Shown here piece after piece: positions 9,464 to 14,458 of a stretch of DNA of 14,458 bases (the stretch's first letter is position 1; each line of letters starts with the position of its first letter). The DNA lies in NCBI RefSeq assembly GCF_000313135.1, contig NW_004457263.1, positions 47,383 to 61,840 of the forward strand. The letters are read 5' to 3'. The notes under the pieces were generated by a model. The model made no database searches. It had not been told where the DNA came from and was given only the letters and a program-made list of their open reading frames with translations. The DNA comes from Acanthamoeba castellanii str. Neff (lineage: Eukaryota; Discosea; Longamoebia; Acanthamoebidae). A program made the position numbers and the translations under genes.

Positions 9464-12400
9464 CTAGATCTGCCCTTCCTCCATCTCGTCGGAGGCAGGC
9501 ACCGGCAGCGGAGCGGTCGGAGAGAGCTCCATCTCAGCGCCTTCCTCCGTCTCCGTCGCTTCCCCGTTGTCAACTTCGCCATCGCCCCTACTGCCACCCT
9601 CCAGCGAGCCCCGGCCGTTGTCGCTTCCGTAGCTGCTGGCTGCGCGGTCCTCCTCGCCGTTCATCGTCGGTTGCGCGTCGAGATCGCCAAAGTCGGCCTC
9701 CACGTCGTCCAGACTCTTGTACTGGAAGAGGGGGAGCACGGGCGCCGCCTGCTGCTCGAACGAGGCCATGAGCAGGCTCTGTTCCATCATGCTCAGCTCG
9801 CCCTGCACGCGCACATGGTAAGGGAGATCGGTAAGAACATGTGTGTGTTCTCCGAAGGAACTACCGAGACGACTGGTGTGAGGGGGGAGGGGCTACGCGT
9901 ACCCTTTCTCGCGCCATGCGCTCGGCCTGCCTTTGGCGTTCCCTCTCGCGTTGGGCATTGAGCTCGGCCTCCTCCGCCTCTCGTCGGCGTCGCACTTCGG
10001 CCTCTTCGTGTTCTCGCCTGCGGCGCTCTTCCTCTTGTTTCCTTTCCTCCTCCCGCCTCTCCCGCTCCTTGCGCTCTCGCTCCTCCTTCTCCAATCGTTC
10101 CTTTTCCTGCGGCCGATGGAACACGCGACCGGTAAGGCTTCGTGGAACGTTGTGCCACAAAGGAACGGGTGGGGAAGTAAGTACCCTGATCGCATCCTGC
10201 ATCTTCTTCGTTTGGAACTGTGACCAGGTCTTGTCGAGGGAGGGAGGAGATTGGGGCTTTCCTGTGGGGGCTTCAAAATCGTCGCTGAGTTCGCTCCACG
10301 CGTCCACGTTCTTCAGCGCCACTTGCTGTAGAGAAAAGAAGAAGAGTAAGGTAAATGCAATTGCAATAAGCTATAACACACAATCGTGGTCGTGTGTTTA
10401 TTGTCCCCCCGCGCGCAAGTGTGGGGGGAAGCGGCAGTATTTACAAGCGAATAAAGGGAGGGAGAGAGCTGCGCAGTAATCTCGCGGCGAAAGTCCTCAC
10501 TTTCAATTTATAACAAATTAACGGAAGTATATAATAGAGCGGGAAGAGAAGAGAAAGAGGTAAGAAGCGTATTCAAAATTGACTAAGTAGTCAGCTGGGT
10601 GAGCACCTTTGGCGCTTCAGACTTGGGAGGCGCGTCGTCGATAGCAACAGCAGCCTGCGGTAAGCTCTCGTCTCCGTTCCCAACCTCTGCAGGGAGGATC
10701 GATGATTCCTTGGTGCCCAGCGAAGGGTCGAAGGAAAACGATATGGCCGACCCCGCCTTGTTCGCCCCGAGCCCGTTCTCTGAGTGCGTGCCTTCATCTG
10801 CGTGTGCGTGTGTGGAGCGTGTTGGAGAGGCGTTAGCACTCTGGAGTCGCACGGTGCGAAGGCAAACACCACGCGGGACGAACAAGCAGCTTTACGCGTA
10901 CCTTCGCCTGCCGATGCGGTGGCTGGTGACGGGGCAGATGCTGCCGCCACTTCACCCGCCACCACCGCGGTCGTCGCGTCTGCGGGCTCCGACGACGATT
11001 CGCCGGCGGCCGACGCTTCGGAGGGGAGAGTCGTCACTACTGGCGCGTCGGTTCTCGCCACGCCGGTCGGCGTTGCCGCTGGAGCGGCGGCGGCGGCGTC
11101 TTTCCGCTCGGCCTCGCTGTCGGTGGATTCCGAGTCGGACCCGCTGTCGCTCTCAGAGTCCGACGTCTCAGAGTCGCTCGAATCGCTCGAATCGCTGCCA
11201 TCAGTCTCCGACTCGCTCGAATCGCTGTCGTCGTTGTTTCGCTTCTTCTTCTTCTCTTCGGCTGCGGCCAGCAGGAGATCGGTTTCGCCGGACGATCTCG
11301 CCAACCCCTTCTGTGTCAGCGCTTGCTGGTGCTCGGTTAGAGCCTTAATTTGTCGCTCGACATCCTCTATCTTCTGCTGTGTGCCTTGCGGTGCGAGGGG
11401 TTCGTTCTGTACATTGTTCGAGGACGACGTCGAGCTGGTGAGCGACGGCGTGCGGCTGCCGCGTCGTCGGCCTCGCTGGGTGACCGATCGCACGTAGCGC
11501 TCGAGGTGCCGCAGCGTCGCCGGGTTGAGCGCGTCGATGTCGATCTCGATTTCCTCGCCCGATGACGTGAGCTGGGGCATTCGCTCGTGGATGATCTTCA
11601 CCACCATCCCCAGGTTGTCGCTCGGCAGGTTGTTGATGGCGTGACTCAACTTCTTCTTCTCCTCGAACGTCATTGGCCGTTGATCTTCAGCGGCACCGGC
11701 GCGACCGGCTCGTCCGTTCGGCGTCTTCTTTATGCGCTCCAGCTCCCGCTGCACCGACGACATCGAGTCGCGCAGTTCCTTGAGCGTTTCTTCCACGCCC
11801 TCCGGCGCGTCCCGCCCCCGCTCCTCGATCTTGGCCTTGAGGATCTCGAACTTCTCGTTGAAGAGGCTCGAGAGCGTGCTGGCCATGACGACGATGTCGG
11901 AACCCGGTTGGTTGTAGGTGAACGTGTTGGTGAACACCAGCCGCACGTCCTCAGCGAATTCTTCTTCCGTCTCATAGCTCCCCGAGTCCAGTTGTTCCTA
12001 AGATTAGAGTAGGATGCAACGGTGGTGAGCCGTAATTCTCCACGTGGAGGAAGGACGCGAAGGTCTACCTTGATGGTGCCCAAGTCCATTGGGTGCTTGA
12101 TCACGTCGAAGTAGTCGGGAATGTTGAGAGCGATCGGGTCGACCGGCTGGTTGAATGGCCAGCCGAACTTGTGTGTCATCAGTGTCTTGAGCAAAACTTG
12201 GCACTGCTTGAGCGCCCACGAGAGGCTGGCCGGTCCGCCGAACGTGTCGAGTCGCTTCGGCCGCCGTGCTCGTTTGGCTCGAGTCACCGGTCCTTCGGGC
12301 GTGGGCGACGTAGGAAGCGTTGACACGTCGTGGGAAGCGCGTCGTGGTATGCCTGAGGAGGAGCTGCTTGGCGACTTCCTCTTGCCGCGAGCACCACCTG

Positions 12401-13156
12401 TCGCCAGGTGGTCGGAGGACGAGGAGAGTGGCGTAGCGGTACCAGTGGCGTGTGTGAGAGATGAGAGAGCGGCTGGCTCGCTCTCCAGTTCGATTATCGC
12501 TTCAGGAGGTGTGGTCGCTCGAGCTGGAGTGCTCTTGGCAGCCCCGCCGCGCGCCCCGCGACCGGCGCCTCGGCCTCGGTTCGATGCGGCCGCCCCACGA
12601 CCAGCCGGCAGGGGAGTGGAGGAGGAGAGCATCGGTGTCGTGGGTGCGGAGGCCGAGTACTTGGGTCCAGGTAGTGAGCCGCCTGTCGAGGGAAGCGATG
12701 GAGATTTTTGACTAATCTTGGCGAGCTCCTTCTCTACATCAGCGAGCAGTCTCTTTTTTTCCTCGAGTATGCGCCTTCGTTCGGCTTTGGCGACTGGGTC
12801 CTCTACCTTGGGTTTCTTCGATGGCTGCTGATGCTGAGTAGGTGCCTTTACATCCTGTGCATTGCGATGAGGATTAGCGGACGATTCGCAATATATAGCG
12901 GGCTGGCTTTTGAATGGGCGGGGGAGGGTAATCTCTACCTGAGCAGCATCACCATTGGCGTTTCTGTGTCGCTTGCCCAGTACGCCCTCCTCCTCCTCCT
13001 CCTTCGTGCCAGCCTGAAATGATGACAATGATGGCAGATGTGTGAATTAGTCAATCCATCTACTCCAGCGTAGAGTGCATCGTTGCAACGCACCTTGGTG
13101 GGATCGCTGCCAGCATTCAGCTTGACAGGTTCAAAGGAGAAGCTGTCATCCATCAT
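9464..13156 (-). CDS. BET-family protein: single bromodomain, ET/NET domain, coiled-coil tail
   Basis: BET proteins bind acetylated histones through the bromodomain and recruit transcription and elongation factors through the ET domain. Exons: 13156-13094, 13013-12939, 12854-12069, 11997-10902, 10797-10607, 10325-10185, 10106-9903, 9802-9464; all phases fit, giving 964 aa. Order: short coiled coil (about 68-95); basic Gly/Arg and Ser/Pro linker; bromodomain about 259-360, with the WPF shelf at 278-280, HPMDLGTIK, and TYN whose Asn337 should bind acetyl-lysine; ET domain about 414-480 ([17 protein letters not shown]..); acidic Ser tract about 564-603; LKNVDAW motif about 741, like the BRD4 segment after its ET domain; charged coiled coil 785-852; acidic tail. 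One bromodomain recalls plant GTE proteins, while the C-terminal part recalls animal BRD4. The downstream exons lack their own ATG, which supports one gene. The second intron (12938-12855) could instead be read through, adding 28 residues. Confidence 0.9.
10397..10402 (-). terminator. Candidate intronic poly(A) signal in the BET gene
   Basis: AATAAA on the minus strand lies inside the 281-nt fifth intron (10606-10326). Upstream in the same intron an in-frame TAG (10585-10583) follows seven extra codons. Use of this site would give a truncated BET protein of about 744 aa without the LKN motif and coiled coil. Confidence 0.35.
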
Positions 13157-14398
13157 GTGTGCGTGTATGTGTGTAATCGTTCAACCTGAATGGTAAATGG
13201 CGGGCTCGATATCAGCAAAATGGCAGCCATAATCCGTGCAGATGTAAGTAGATGTAGGAGGGGGGGATGATGGATGGATGAAGATAGATTTGATAGACAT
13301 CGTGGGATGTAAGGAAAGGGATAGAGGGATGAGAGATCTGAGCGATTGAATGATTTCATTGTTCAGATGAAAATCTGTCAAGGGGCCATCATCATCGAGA
13401 TGTGTCTAAGCGAGCGTTGCTGCATGCGTGATCCATGATGAGAAGAGAGGAGGGAAGTTCTCGAAAAGAGAATGATCGCTGTGGGTTGTAGTAGGATGTT
13501 GATGTTGATTATAGATGGCTGTGCGGGCGGCGGGACTCGTTGAGCCGTACCCTTTTTGGAAGGTCAAAGGCGAAGGGCGCAGCCCCGGCTTTGTTTGGCG
13601 AGCGCGAGTAGAGGAAAAAACACAAAGGCTGGTGTGTCGCCGGCGGAGAAGCTTCATGGACAACAGCCGGCGTCTGTCATTTATGGTGTGTCGACAAACC
13701 CTCGACGCTCGACATTGGGCCACGTCAGCAGCCTCTTGCGGCGTCAACATCTTTAGGTGAAAGGTCCCAACGGCCCATTGGCTCGGAGCACCCCTTTTCG
13801 CGTGACGTTTGCTTCTTTTCCACCAATTTCAACGTCTCCCGCCAAACGGTCCTCTCCGCCGTTTACCCGCAGCCCCCCCCCAAAGCGAAACGACGGTCCG
13901 CAGAGATTCTCTCTGTGCCACAGAGATGGGCTCTCGCGCTGGTGTTGCGGCCGCCATCTCTCAATTGAAAGAATAATAAAATTGGTTGCTTGCCCAAGAT
14001 TGACGTCACCTGGGGAATCATGTAAACACAAGCGCACAATTGCAGACACCAACTGCGATTAGACAATCAGTAGAAATCATAGGAAGCCCTTGAAAATAAT
14101 AGAGTACGAACCTTCTTAAGGGTGGCTGTTGTTCGGCTGGAAGAGGCCATAAGAGACAAGCAACGGTAGAGCGCGCTTGATCAAGTACCTCATCATCGCG
14201 TACCTCGATGTAGCCAGCTCTTTGCCATATGTTTCTCCGCTGCCGACCACTTTCCGGACGTCGTCGAGACAAGGCCTTCTGTCGACATGTCACGTTTCTT
14301 CTTCCCTCGTGCGCCCAAGTCTGTTGTTCGAAGAATGCGGGGTCGTGAAAATGCTTTAGCCCGCGAACTCTGCTGCTCACGTGGTAGAGGAGGCAATG
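13157..14398. other. Intergenic region upstream of the BET gene
   Basis: About 1.2 kb with no supported gene. It must contain the BET promoter and leader. It includes a GATG-rich simple repeat at about 13264-13280, a C-run at 13873-13880, a perfect 8-bp-arm palindrome (TCTCTGTG, C, CACAGAGA) at 13910-13926 and a plus-strand AATAAA at about 13974. Short open frames are present on both strands but none resembles a known protein. A minus-strand ATG at 14288 followed by about 28 codons and a good donor (GAG then GTACGC) near 14204 could be an exon of an unrecognised gene. Confidence 0.5.
13910..13926. promoter_or_regulatory. 17-bp palindrome, possible protein-binding site
   Basis: TCTCTGTG and CACAGAGA are perfect inverted arms around a single C. 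A further CAGAGAT copy sits just upstream at 13901. The position, 750 bp upstream of the BET start in otherwise featureless DNA, makes a transcription-factor site possible, but no known motif is recognised. Confidence 0.25.
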
Positions 14399-14458
14399 TT
14401 ATGAGGAAGAAGAGCAGAGCTTCTCGACCTGCTCGAGGATTGAGTTGACGAAGTGGGC
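14399..14458 (-). CDS. Possible last codons of a gene entering from the right edge
   Basis: Read from the window edge on the minus strand, the sequence gives AHFVNSILEQVEKLCSSSS and then TAA at 14401-14399. The amphipathic, protein-like composition suggests a real C-terminus, but 19 residues are too few to identify a family. It could also be chance. Confidence 0.25.
   Translation of the reverse strand, partial: AHFVNSILEQVEKLCSSSS

Noticed and set aside
9861..10322. A separate coiled-coil gene starting near 10322
   Set aside because: The apparent start is GTG, not ATG. A good acceptor precedes it, and LKNVDAW continues the BET alignment in phase.
10583..10607. TAG at 10585-10583 as the only end of the BET protein
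   Set aside because: The conserved BET tail is encoded downstream and joins in phase, so this is more likely an intronic stop or an alternative end.
13515..14062. Two plus-strand open frames of 81 and 101 codons
   Set aside because: They have no recognisable motif, biased residues and no supporting signals.

Overview
This is nuclear DNA from a GC-rich, intron-dense protist. Short GT-AG introns (about 45-280 nt), CA/TG microsatellites inside introns, tight gene spacing and the protein set fit an amoebozoan, most likely Acanthamoeba-like. That assignment rests on general resemblance, not on a search. There are no operons or bacterial signals.

Layout. (1) Bases 1-5312, minus strand: a large chromatin protein whose 3' end lies outside the window. 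Fourteen exons can be joined with every splice phase consistent, giving at least 1,359 residues: PHD finger 1, about 550 residues of K/E/D/S-rich sequence, PHD finger 2, a SPOC domain, then a region whose ordered motifs resemble the DomI/DomII part of TASOR, the HUSH-complex scaffold. (2) 5313-6050: intergenic. (3) 6051-7407, minus: trimethylguanosine synthase TGS1, four exons, 369 aa. (4) 7408-7568: a 161-bp spacer that must carry the divergent promoters of TGS1 and its neighbour. (5) 7569-7979, plus: intronless SmD3 (SNRPD3), 136 aa with an RGG tail. (6) About 8157-9180, minus: an apparently decayed ABC-exporter fragment. Part of it lies in a stretch of about 690 bp (8726-9415) with no CpG at all, although the flanks are CpG-rich. 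(7) 9464-13156, minus: a BET-family protein of 964 aa in eight exons, with one bromodomain, an ET/NET domain, an acidic serine tract, the conserved BET 'LKN..W' motif and a charged coiled coil. (8) 13157-14398: intergenic, nothing firm. (9) 14399-14458, minus: possible last codons of another gene.

The four clear genes all act in RNA polymerase II transcription, chromatin reading or snRNP maturation. TGS1 hypermethylates the cap of snRNAs that already carry the Sm ring containing SmD3, so a shared intergenic promoter for TGS1 and SmD3 would be functionally coherent. The points most worth checking are the PHD-PHD-SPOC-TASOR-like architecture, the TGS1/SmD3 pair, the CpG-free island over the ABC remnant, a possible short/long isoform switch in the BET gene, and the unusual splice-site features. 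All exon models were built by eye from splice signals, phase and protein similarity; no transcript data were available.
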